Source: Caryophanales bacterium | GTDB lineage: Bacteria > Bacillota_I > Bacilli_A > RFN20 > CAG-826 | Length of the DNA stretch: 7,858 bases | Assembly: GCA_016280685.1 (NCBI GenBank) | Contig: JAEEHE010000106.1 | Span: 1 to 7,858, forward strand | Direction of reading: 5' to 3' | In this document: in pieces, positions 1 through 5,921 of the stretch | How positions within the stretch are numbered: position 1 is the stretch's first letter | Layout: each line of letters begins with the position of its first letter | Made by a program: the position numbers and the translations under genes | The notes under the pieces: generated by a model | Database searches by the model: none | What the model was told of the DNA's origin: nothing | Seen by the model: only the letters and a program-made list of their open reading frames with translations

Positions 1-687
1 ATATTCATTGTTGTTATGAGCCTTTATACCATCCGCATTCCATTTGAACCATTCGACTTGTTCATCGGTGATTTCATCTCTCCAACCATAATCCATCATA
101 TAAAGAGAATTGATGATTTTATCTTCTTCTTTTATGTTTACAACATAATTACCTAGAGTTTCTATATTTGTGGGGCCTCTATCAAATAAGGAATATTTTC
201 CTTTTTCATACAAGTCACAGCTATATGTCACACCCGATGTTGCAGAATCATATTTATTGCCGAAATCATGATTGCCAAAAACCGGCGCATAAGGAATCTG
301 ATATTCATCTAACCAATATATTAGTGTTTTTAAAGAGATGAGATTTTCATTAGACCACACTTGGTCACCAGTTAAGGTGATTAAATCTGGCTTCACTAAA
401 TCTACTAGATAAGTAATTTCTTTATGGATGATTTTTGCATGTCCTAAATCTTCTAAGTCGCACATCTGCACATCCGCTAAATTGAGGATGATAAAGTCTT
501 TATCTTTTTGTTTAGTTAAAGTAGGTATTTTCTCTATATCAAAAGTATCAGTGCTATGCCACTCATTAACAACTTTCTTTCCTTTATAGTGATGGAGGAG
601 TAAGAAATAAGCAGGTAAACCTAAAACAAGACCTATAGTTAATATAGATGCTGTAATCGGTATAAGTATGTTAAATACTTTTTTCAC
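1..687 (-). CDS. Membrane-anchored calcineurin-like metallophosphoesterase (C-terminus cut by window edge)
   Basis: The frame is open from a GTG at 687 to the left window edge: 229 visible residues and no stop, so the C-terminus is missing. Residues about 4-31 form one hydrophobic segment after a KK start, suggesting a signal anchor with the catalytic domain outside the membrane. Metallophosphoesterase (PF00149-type) motifs follow in order: LADVQ at 70-74 (motif I, with Gln where the usual D-x-H has His), GDQVW at 107-111 (GD motif) and FGNHD at 137-141 (GNHD motif). The later GHxH motif would lie beyond the edge. The family hydrolyses phosphomono- or diesters with two metal ions; the substrate cannot be told. 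GTG is chosen because no ATG lies in frame upstream and it directly precedes the hydrophobic segment. There is no clear Shine-Dalgarno, but a TACAAT box sits 6 nt upstream. A terminator separates it from the preceding gene, so it is probably its own transcription unit. Confidence 0.9.
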   Translation of the reverse strand, partial: MKKVFNILIPITASILTIGLVLGLPAYFLLLHHYKGKKVVNEWHSTDTFDIEKIPTLTKQKDKDFIILNLADVQMCDLEDLGHAKIIHKEITYLVDLVKPDLITLTGDQVWSNENLISLKTLIYWLDEYQIPYAPVFGNHDFGNKYDSATSGVTYSCDLYEKGKYSLFDRGPTNIETLGNYVVNIKEEDKIINSLYMMDYGWRDEITDEQVEWFKWNADGIKAHNNNEY

Positions 688-693
688 TCTTAT

Positions 694-699
694 ATTGTA
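694..699 (-). promoter_or_regulatory. Candidate -10 box of the metallophosphoesterase gene (possibly leaderless)
   Basis: On the minus strand TACAAT is followed by six bases and then the GTG start, so transcription would begin at or next to the start codon. No good -35 is visible, because the region upstream is the T-tract and stem of the preceding terminator. This is a pattern match only, in an AT-rich background. Confidence 0.25.
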
Positions 700-702
700 A
701 TC

Positions 703-729
703 AAAAAAGGCACTTGAAGTGCCTCTTTT
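703..729 (-). terminator. Intrinsic terminator after the DnaB-like gene
   Basis: A stem AGGCAC/GTGCCT with a TTCAA loop on the minus strand is followed by six T residues (plus-strand A-tract 703-708). It begins right at the TAA stop of the DnaB-like gene and ends the three-gene fucO-like unit. The other strand also has a T-run after the stem, but no plus-strand gene is present here. Confidence 0.85.
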
Positions 730-1385
730 TAGTTGTCACCGTAAATTTCTTTAATGTTAATGGATGAGAAATATCTGAGATCATAGCCATCCACCAAGAT
801 GATGTGAACGATATCGGTGTAATCAATACGGGAGTCAATAACATTACCTTTGCCAATGAACATCTTAATCGCATTCTTGTGTTCAACGTTTTCTGTAAAG
901 GCATTTAATCTAGAAACTGTTTCTTCAAAATCAGAAGAAGAACCGGTTTGACTTAATAAGATAATAGGAACATCTAATTCTCTTGCTAAAGCGGCCAAAA
1001 CACGGCAAATCTCTTGTATTTGTTGTAAATCATCCGCATCGTTTTTCACTTTTGCGTATGTCGCATTCTTTAATAAATCTAAGTAATCAATATAAATCGC
1101 ATCAACATTGCCCTTCTTGGCTCTAGCAATATTGACGAGATTTTCTAAGTTCAAATTAGAAGCATCAACAATATCTAAATTGAATAGTTGTGCCCAACTT
1201 AATTTGAAGTGGGAAATTAATTTGTTGTAGATGATGGATTGGCAGTATTCATAAGAGAAGAAGATAACCTTGTTACCCACTCTTAAGTTTTCACCACAAT
1301 CATAAACTGTAATGGTGCTCTTACCCATATCAGTCTTACCAGTAAGAATAGTTAAATAACCTTTTTCAACTTTAATAATTTCCAT
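729..1385 (-). CDS. Stand-alone DnaB-like (RecA-fold) ATPase domain protein
   Basis: 218 residues, recognisable as the C-terminal ATPase core of DnaB-type hexameric helicases. Visible in order: Walker A GKTDMGKST at 16-24; an FFSYEY segment at 42-47 matching the DnaB FSLEM motif, with Glu46 at the catalytic glutamate position; Walker B AIYIDYLDLL at 96-105; then the LA-LARELDVPIILLSQ stretch ending in Gln146, matching the DnaB helicase segment before its SQ motif. Replicative DnaB is roughly twice as long. The N-terminal primase-binding domain and linker are absent, and I cannot see the KxRxGPTG-like segment near the C-terminus. The start is secure: an AGAGGT Shine-Dalgarno at 1393-1399 and an in-frame stop just upstream. 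It is the last gene of the fucO-like unit, 25 bp after the SGNH gene. Its function is unknown; it could be a DNA- or RNA-bound ATPase or a degenerate helicase. No replication or phage genes lie nearby. Confidence 0.83.
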   Translation of the reverse strand: MEIIKVEKGYLTILTGKTDMGKSTITVYDCGENLRVGNKVIFFSYEYCQSIIYNKLISHFKLSWAQLFNLDIVDASNLNLENLVNIARAKKGNVDAIYIDYLDLLKNATYAKVKNDADDLQQIQEICRVLAALARELDVPIILLSQTGSSSDFEETVSRLNAFTENVEHKNAIKMFIGKGNVIDSRIDYTDIVHIILVDGYDLRYFSSINIKEIYGDN

Positions 1386-1409
1386 AAATATTACCTCTTA
1401 TATTATTTT

Positions 1410-1415
1410 ATTATA
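1410..1415 (-). promoter_or_regulatory. Weak candidate internal -10 box for the DnaB-like gene
   Basis: A perfect TATAAT on the minus strand overlaps the stop region of the SGNH gene and lies just upstream of the Shine-Dalgarno of the DnaB-like gene. No convincing -35 is seen at 16-18 bp. In such AT-rich sequence this may be chance; it would allow the last gene of the unit to be expressed separately. Confidence 0.2.
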
Positions 1416-2019
1416 CTAAATAATTTTTATTTATAGCCTTTGCAACTTCCGAAGCAATATATTTTTGTCCTTCTTCATTCGGATGGATACCATCAACCGT
1501 TAATTCAATACCCTCTTCCCCTTTAGCGAAGATATAGTCTTGTAATACAACATATTGATCCACTAATGGTTTCGCGTATTCTCTAAGTAGAGCGATATTC
1601 TTTTTATATAAATCAAAACCTAATTCATACACTCTATTAGGACCAGGTAACAAATATGGTTCTAATAACACTATCTTCACATTAGGGTTAATTCTTTTGC
1701 TAATCTCTAAAGTCTTAACCACGTTATCAATGAACTCTTCACTTGTGGTCATCGCTTCCACAATATGATCCGCATTTCTCCAGACATCATTAACGCCAAT
1801 CATCAGCACTAAGACATCGGGTTTTTCTTTTAAGAATTCTTGTTCATGTCTTCTTAAAACATCGCGAGATGTATCGCCACTAATACCATAATTAACATAT
1901 TCGTTATGGTCTCCCAATAATTGCTTAACAAAAGATGAATAACCCGCTAATAAATGGTTATCACTTCTATCTCTACCAGCATCAGTAATGGAATCGCCTT
2001 GAAAAAAGATTTTAATCAT
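1411..2019 (-). CDS. SGNH/GDSL-family esterase, acetylesterase-like
   Basis: 202 residues, about the full length of a single-domain SGNH hydrolase. All four blocks are present: GDSIT at 8-12 with nucleophile Ser10; GISG at 45-48 supplying the oxyanion glycine; GVND at 75-78 with Asn77; and DGIHP at 176-180 with Asp176 and His179 of the triad. The GDSITDAGR, GISGxTxRD and IGVNDVWR wording closely resembles acetylxylan esterases of the Axe2 type from Geobacillus (from memory), so removal of acetyl groups from sugars is the best guess; lysophospholipase or other ester substrates remain possible. There is no signal peptide, so it is probably cytoplasmic and acts on imported oligosaccharides. The start is fixed because the nucleophile is at residue 10. 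There is no good Shine-Dalgarno; the ATG lies 5 bp after the stop of the FucO-like gene, so translation is probably coupled. Confidence 0.9.
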   Translation of the reverse strand: MIKIFFQGDSITDAGRDRSDNHLLAGYSSFVKQLLGDHNEYVNYGISGDTSRDVLRRHEQEFLKEKPDVLVLMIGVNDVWRNADHIVEAMTTSEEFIDNVVKTLEISKRINPNVKIVLLEPYLLPGPNRVYELGFDLYKKNIALLREYAKPLVDQYVVLQDYIFAKGEEGIELTVDGIHPNEEGQKYIASEVAKAINKNYLV

Positions 2020-2024
2020 TTTAA

Positions 2025-3170
2025 TTACATCAACTTTCTGAACATCTCTACTACTTGTTCATGAGTAGCTTCTCTAGGATTGCCAGGGTAACAAGCATCA
2101 TTTAAAGCATCTCTTGCTAAAGCATCTAAATCGCTTTCTTTAATCTCTTCACATTTAGTGGGGATACCGACATCCACAGATAATTGTTTAACCGCTTTAA
2201 TCGCAGCGTCACGGTATTCTTCTTGGCTCATTTCATCAACGCCTTTAACACCGAAAACCCTAGCAATTTCGCGATATTTCTCGCCGGTAAAGTCTCTATT
2301 AAATTCCATAGATATCGGTAATAACATCGCACAAGCTTTACCATGTGGAACATCATAATACGCACTTAAAGTATGGGCCATGGCATGGTCAATACCTAAA
2401 CCGACATTGGAGAATCCCATACCAGCGATATATTGGGCTAAGGCCATTTTCTCTCCGCCTTCTTCTTTTCCAGCGACAGAATCTCTTAAATGTTTAGCGA
2501 TTAATTCGATAGCTTTAATGTGGAACATATCGCTCATTTCCCATGCACCTCTAGTGGTATAGCCTTCAATCGCATGGGTTAAAGCATCCATACCAGTAAA
2601 TGCTTTTAATGATTTAGGCATGGTAGCCATCATATCAGGGTCGACAACCGCGATAATGGGCATATCATGAACATCGACGCAAACGAATTTTCTCTTCTTT
2701 TCTACATCGGTAATAACATAGTTAATAGTAACTTCTGCTGCTGTACCCGCAGTTGTAGCGACTGCGATAATTGGTAAACAAGGATTCTTTGTGGGGGCAA
2801 CACCTTCTAAAGAACGAACATCACTAAATTCAGGATTGGTAATAATAATGCCTATCGCTTTTGCGGTATCCATAGAAGAACCACCACCGATAGCCACTAT
2901 CGCATCAGCGTTAAATTCTTTAGCTTTTTTAACACCCGCTAAAACATTTTCAATCGTGGGGTTTGGTTTAATTTCAGTGAACATTTCATAATTCACTTTT
3001 GCTTCATCTAATAAATCTGTAACTTTCTTAGATACACCGAATTTCACTAATGATTCATCAGTGCACACTAAAATTCTTTGAAAACCTCTGGCTTTAATTT
3101 CCGGAACGATATTTTGAATCGCACCTTTGCCATGATATGAGGTTTCATTTAACATAAATCTCATTGACAT
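2025..3170 (-). CDS. fucO: Iron-containing alcohol dehydrogenase, FucO-like lactaldehyde reductase
   Basis: 381 residues, the normal length for group III iron-dependent alcohol dehydrogenases. It follows E. coli FucO closely along its length (recalled sequence), including the ADVRSLEG-like, TTAGTAAEVTINYVITD, RRKFVCVD-like, ITRGAW-like, AGMGFSNVGLG and GNPREAT stretches. The nucleotide-binding motif GGGSSMD is at 95-101. Predicted Fe(II) ligands are Asp195, His199, His262 and His276, with His266 matching the additional active-site histidine. FucO reduces L-lactaldehyde to 1,2-propanediol with NADH during anaerobic fucose or rhamnose breakdown; other small aldehydes or diols are possible, since related enzymes (DhaT, AdhB) share the fold. 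The first ATG is preferred over the ATG at residue 3 because the ACGAGGT ribosome site (3178-3184) is 7 nt from it. First gene of a unit with the SGNH esterase and the DnaB-like ATPase. No fucose or rhamnose pathway genes are in the window. Confidence 0.92.
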   Translation of the reverse strand: MSMRFMLNETSYHGKGAIQNIVPEIKARGFQRILVCTDESLVKFGVSKKVTDLLDEAKVNYEMFTEIKPNPTIENVLAGVKKAKEFNADAIVAIGGGSSMDTAKAIGIIITNPEFSDVRSLEGVAPTKNPCLPIIAVATTAGTAAEVTINYVITDVEKKRKFVCVDVHDMPIIAVVDPDMMATMPKSLKAFTGMDALTHAIEGYTTRGAWEMSDMFHIKAIELIAKHLRDSVAGKEEGGEKMALAQYIAGMGFSNVGLGIDHAMAHTLSAYYDVPHGKACAMLLPISMEFNRDFTGEKYREIARVFGVKGVDEMSQEEYRDAAIKAVKQLSVDVGIPTKCEEIKESDLDALARDALNDACYPGNPREATHEQVVEMFRKLM

Positions 3171-3191
3171 ACTATATACCTCGTATCTTTT

Positions 3192-3200
3192 ATTGTATCA
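3192..3200 (-). promoter_or_regulatory. Extended -10 promoter of the fucO-like operon
   Basis: On the minus strand TGATACAAT fits an extended -10 (TGn followed by TACAAT). Transcription would start near 3185, giving a very short leader just before the Shine-Dalgarno at 3178-3184. No clear -35 is seen, which an extended -10 tolerates. It lies between the CPBP terminator and the first gene, where the operon promoter is expected. Confidence 0.4.
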
Positions 3201-3220
3201 AATATCACTGATAAAGAATT

Positions 3221-3243
3221 AAAAAAATGACTCACTCGAGTCA
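3221..3243 (-). terminator. Intrinsic terminator of the lgt-CPBP unit
   Basis: A stem TGACTC/GAGTCA with a GAGT loop on the minus strand is followed by seven T residues (plus-strand A-tract 3221-3227). The first stem bases include the TGA stop codon of the CPBP gene. It closes the lgt-CPBP transcription unit. Confidence 0.85.
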
Positions 3244-3969
3244 CTTTTCTTTGGGCAATTTCGCAAAGAAAAGAACAGAAACGTATATAGTGACACAAAT
3301 AACAAATATTGCAGTGATTAAAATATAACTCCATTCCAAGACAAAATAAGGGAATAGTATATTGTTTAATAAATTAAACAAGAGATGAATTACAAAGCAC
3401 GGATAAATCGATTTTGTGAATAAATAAGCGAAGCCTAAAAGTAACCCCAATAAGAATGTGTAAAGAACTATAACCAAGTCGCTTGGATCAAAAGTGGAGA
3501 AGAAATGAGTTAAGTGACAAATACCAAAGACACCCGCAGTTAATAGGATGATATAGATGTTCTTTTTGAACTCTAAGTTGTTGATAAATAAAAGTCTAAA
3601 AATAATTTCTTCATTAATGACAATGAACAGAGTTAAAACAATATTCAGTATGAGATTTGTATCAAAGGAAATACTACTTTGACCAGTAGCAATTCTCATA
3701 TTGGTAAAGTTAGAAAAACAAATCGCTAAAGTTGGTATTAATAACAAAGTGTTAATTACATTAATCTTCCCTATTTTATGGTCTAATTTAGTCTTAAATA
3801 TCGTAAATAAAATAATGAACGCTAATAAGATGATTTGAGTCACTATTTGAAGAGTAATAACAAGCCAAGATAAATCTTCACTTCTAATGATTAAGCCAAA
3901 AGGAAAACACGATAGAGCGAGATAGATAAAAACGATAATGAGAAAATCAATCAGCGCGTTCTTTTTCAT
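3241..3969 (-). CDS. CPBP-family intramembrane glutamic/CAAX-type protease
   Basis: 242 residues, very hydrophobic, with about seven or eight predicted membrane segments. The family motifs are all visible: EExxxR as Glu120-Glu121 with Arg125 (NEEIIFR), FxxxH as FGICH at 148-152, and HxxxN as His195 to Asn199 (IHLLFN). These are the catalytic and metal- or water-binding residues of CPBP proteases (PF02517, Abi/Rce1 relatives). In bacteria members process or protect against peptides such as bacteriocins, or act in signalling; the substrate here is unknown. The ATG lies inside the last 23 bases of the lgt-like gene in another frame and has no good Shine-Dalgarno, so translation is probably coupled. 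It ends in TGA inside the terminator stem. Confidence 0.88.
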   Translation of the reverse strand: MKKNALIDFLIIVFIYLALSCFPFGLIIRSEDLSWLVITLQIVTQIILLAFIILFTIFKTKLDHKIGKINVINTLLLIPTLAICFSNFTNMRIATGQSSISFDTNLILNIVLTLFIVINEEIIFRLLFINNLEFKKNIYIILLTAGVFGICHLTHFFSTFDPSDLVIVLYTFLLGLLLGFAYLFTKSIYPCFVIHLLFNLLNNILFPYFVLEWSYILITAIFVICVTIYVSVLFFAKLPKEK

Positions 3970-4708
3970 TTTTATTTGCGAATATCTTCTTAAGAAGAAT
4001 ATATAAAGGGCAAAGACCTAGGACAATGATAATGCACCAAATCTGACTGGGAGATAAAGCAAATGCTACACCTCTTTCATCACCGCGAAAGAATTCGATG
4101 ACAAATCTAAAGACGGAATAAGATCCTAAATAGATTAACATATTATATTTATAATCCTTTAACATAGTTAAAGATAATAAGAGACCTGCTAAAACAAAGA
4201 GGAAGATGGCCTCGATTAATTGTGTGGGAATAACATTACCTAAACCATCATGAGGAAAATCCATACCAATCCAAGAATCGGTTTCTTTACCATAACAGCA
4301 ACCCGCTAAAAAGCAACCGATACGGCCGATACCATGAGCGACAGCGATGCATAATGGAGCGATAACAAGTACGGGTCTAATATCAAACCTTACTGTCTTT
4401 CTCATTAAGAAATAAGCGCCGAGGAATCCAATGACACCGCCGAACAAACCACCGAGGAATGTCATTTTCCAAACCCAACGATGTTCACTGCCATTTTCAA
4501 TAAATTCGTACAAATTCTCGAATAAAATTGCAAAAATTAATCCAAAGACCACTCCAGATAAACCACATATTAATAAGTCGATCAATCCACCTTTAGTTAA
4601 GCCTTTTTTACGTAGATAAAAGAAAGCAATAAGAAAAGCCGCTATAATTCCAAGAATCATACATAAGGTATATGAGAAATCATCGATACTAAATAAATCA
4701 GGATACAT
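3947..4708 (-). CDS. lgt: Prolipoprotein diacylglyceryl transferase-like membrane protein (cysteine-rich variant)
   Basis: 253 residues, near the usual Lgt length, with about seven membrane segments. Lgt landmarks are present: HGIGRIGCF at 125-133 containing the conserved Arg129, PTQLIEA at 161-167 (Lgt PxQLYE) and RFVIEFFRGDERG at 201-213. Lgt transfers diacylglycerol from phosphatidylglycerol to the lipobox cysteine of prolipoproteins in the cytoplasmic membrane. The signature differs from E. coli: where E. coli has GRxGNFxNGELWG, this protein has GRIGCFLAGCCYG, so positions aligned with Asn146 and Glu151 are Cys132 and Cys137. I recall such variants in other Firmicutes, annotated as Lgt, but activity is unproven from sequence. 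The start is well supported by an AGGAAAGG ribosome site at 4714-4721, 5 nt upstream. It overlaps and is probably co-transcribed with the CPBP gene. Confidence 0.8.
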   Translation of the reverse strand: MYPDLFSIDDFSYTLCMILGIIAAFLIAFFYLRKKGLTKGGLIDLLICGLSGVVFGLIFAILFENLYEFIENGSEHRWVWKMTFLGGLFGGVIGFLGAYFLMRKTVRFDIRPVLVIAPLCIAVAHGIGRIGCFLAGCCYGKETDSWIGMDFPHDGLGNVIPTQLIEAIFLFVLAGLLLSLTMLKDYKYNMLIYLGSYSVFRFVIEFFRGDERGVAFALSPSQIWCIIIVLGLCPLYILLKKIFANKNEKERAD

Positions 4709-4733
4709 AGAGACCTTTCCTCAAGTAAATATT

Positions 4734-4739
4734 ATTATA
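4734..4739 (-). promoter_or_regulatory. Candidate -10 box of the lgt-like gene
   Basis: A perfect TATAAT on the minus strand is placed so that transcription would begin near 4727, just before the Shine-Dalgarno at 4714-4721. The -35 region is poor and falls in the T-tract of the upstream hairpin. Modest support only. Confidence 0.3.
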
Positions 4740-4750
4740 ATTTTGCTTAT

Positions 4751-4782
4751 ATAAAAAGACTAAGAACTTTTAGCTCTTAGCC
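4751..4782 (-). terminator. Orphan terminator-like hairpin upstream of the lgt-like gene
   Basis: Read on the minus strand, an inverted repeat at 4758-4782 folds into an 11-bp stem with a 3-nt loop, followed by TTTTTAT. Two of the pairs (4759/4781 and 4766/4774) are G-U in minus-strand RNA but A-C mismatches in plus-strand RNA, so the minus strand is the favoured functional strand. No minus-strand gene ends here: the gene to the right is on the plus strand and begins at 4837. It may be an attenuator in an lgt leader, the end of a short RNA, a block to antisense transcription, or a remnant. The plus strand also has T-rich sequence downstream (4783-4804). Confidence 0.55.
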
Positions 4783-4802
4783 TTTATTATTTTTTTATTA
4801 TT

Positions 4803-4829
4803 TTGCGAAAAATAAAAGTGTTTCATAAT
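4803..4829 (+). promoter_or_regulatory. Candidate promoter of the serine hydrolase gene (possibly leaderless)
   Basis: TTGCGA (4803-4808) and CATAAT (4824-4829) resemble -35 and -10 boxes with a short 15-bp spacer. The -10 ends 7 nt before the ATG at 4837, so the transcript would start at the A of the start codon. This fits the absence of any Shine-Dalgarno before that ATG. Confidence 0.33.
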
Positions 4830-4833
4830 TATA
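4828..4833 (-). promoter_or_regulatory. Candidate minus-strand -10 box facing the orphan hairpin
   Basis: A perfect TATAAT on the minus strand overlaps the plus-strand CATAAT by two bases. Transcription from it would start near 4821 and meet the hairpin at 4758-4782 about 40 bases later. The -35 is weak (TTTTTA at 17 bp). It could be chance in AT-rich DNA. Confidence 0.2.
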
Positions 4834-4836
4834 AAT

Positions 4837-5883
4837 ATGAATTACGATTTTAAAAAATTAGAACAAAGACTAAATAAATATATATCTGATAAAAAAGTAT
4901 CTGGCTTATCAATTGTTATCGCTAAAAACGACAAAATTCTCTATGACCAAACTTATGGCGATGCAAAAGAAAACACATTATATCGTTTAGCCTCTTTAAC
5001 TAAACCCATTACCGCAGTGGCCATATTAATTTGTCAAGATTTAGGGCTTCTTAATATCGATGATTATATTGATAAATATATTCCTTTCTTAACCAATTTT
5101 CGGGTAAAAGATAAAGAAGGGGTTTATCGCATCACCATTAGACAATTATTATGCCATTCTTCAGGTTTTCCTACTGATTTTACCGATCATCGATTTGAAA
5201 ACGGCAATGATACTTTAGAAAAGGTTACCAGCACCTTTAAAGATTTTGTCTTACAATCTATTCCTGGCACAAAAGAAACTTATTCTAATGAAGCATATGA
5301 TGTTGCGGCAAGAATTGTGGAAGTAGTAACTCTTTTAAAATATGAAGAGTTTTTAAAAAGATATATTTTTGATCCATTAGATATGCATGACACAATGTAT
5401 TATCTTAAAGAATCTGACAAAGATAATATTGCTGTTTTATATACTGATAAAAATGGTGAATTAATTCCAGAATCAACATTTACTTATGGATTTGATAAAT
5501 ATCCTAATGGATATAATGGGGGCGGCGCAGGATTAATCTCTACTGTTCATGATTATTTAAAATTCGCTCTCATGCTCACAAATCAAGGGAAGGGCATTCT
5601 ATCTAAAAATGCTTTTGAACAAATGATTAAGCGATTTGATACACCATATTATTTAAGTGTTTTTGGATTAGGTGTCTATATCAGAGGGCATGAGAATTAT
5701 GAGCACATCCCCGAAGGTTCATATGGTTGGTCAGGTGCCTATGGAGGTCACTACTTCTCCATTCCAAAATACAAAATCACCGTTGTATATTTACATAATT
5801 CTTTATCATATGGAGGCTCTGGTGCTATCCATACATATGATTTAGAAGATGATATTTGTGAAATCTTTCATTTAGAGAAATAA
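4837..5883 (+). CDS. Serine hydrolase of the class C beta-lactamase/PBP4* family
   Basis: 348 residues, full length for a single-domain beta-lactamase-related hydrolase (PF00144). The SxxK motif is SLTK at 53-56, with nucleophile Ser53 and Lys56; the YxN motif is YSN at 149-151; the third element is the GWSGAYGGHYFSIP region at 297-310, which takes the place of the KTG or HxG strand. LLCHSSGFP at 105-112 is a typical family landmark. Members include esterases, D-amino-peptidases and carboxypeptidases; true beta-lactam resistance is uncommon for this type. There is no signal peptide or membrane segment, so it is probably cytoplasmic, which argues against a role as a secreted beta-lactamase or cell-wall enzyme. 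The ATG is the only plausible start: a stop lies in frame at 4813 and the next Met is at residue 183. It lacks a Shine-Dalgarno. The only plus-strand gene here, it diverges from lgt and converges on the zinc-ribbon gene. Confidence 0.88.
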   Translation: MNYDFKKLEQRLNKYISDKKVSGLSIVIAKNDKILYDQTYGDAKENTLYRLASLTKPITAVAILICQDLGLLNIDDYIDKYIPFLTNFRVKDKEGVYRITIRQLLCHSSGFPTDFTDHRFENGNDTLEKVTSTFKDFVLQSIPGTKETYSNEAYDVAARIVEVVTLLKYEEFLKRYIFDPLDMHDTMYYLKESDKDNIAVLYTDKNGELIPESTFTYGFDKYPNGYNGGGAGLISTVHDYLKFALMLTNQGKGILSKNAFEQMIKRFDTPYYLSVFGLGVYIRGHENYEHIPEGSYGWSGAYGGHYFSIPKYKITVVYLHNSLSYGGSGAIHTYDLEDDICEIFHLEK

Positions 5884-5885
5884 AC

Positions 5886-5910
5886 AAAAAAACCATCCGT
5901 TAAGGATGGT
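5886..5910 (-). terminator. Shared terminator between convergent genes
   Basis: A stem ACCATCC (5892-5898) and GGATGGT (5904-5910) with a 5-nt loop lies between two converging genes. On the minus strand it is followed by a run of seven T residues, a strong terminator for the zinc-ribbon membrane protein gene. On the plus strand the following sequence is only moderately T-rich, so termination of the serine hydrolase transcript is plausible but weaker. Confidence 0.85.
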
Positions 5911-5921
5911 CTTCATTTTAA

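Noticed and set aside
701..904. Second minus-strand frame overlapping the DnaB-like gene
   Set aside because: It overlaps the real gene in another frame, has no family features, and runs through the terminator.
2158..2991. Plus-strand frames opposite the fucO-like gene
   Set aside because: They are short and antisense to a strongly recognisable enzyme, with no ribosome sites or family features.
729..3170. Prophage or mobile-element remnant, suggested by the DnaB-like gene
   Set aside because: No integrase, capsid, repeat ends or target-site duplications are visible, and the gene is embedded in an orderly metabolic unit with its own terminator.
4773..4826. An 18-codon minus-strand frame ending inside the orphan hairpin, resembling an attenuator leader peptide
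   Set aside because: It has no ribosome site, and its ATG lies between the candidate -10 box and the predicted transcription start, so it would not be on that transcript.
4837..5883. Antibiotic-resistance beta-lactamase
   Set aside because: There is no signal peptide, and the third motif region is of the esterase/PBP4*-like kind, so a resistance claim is not supported.
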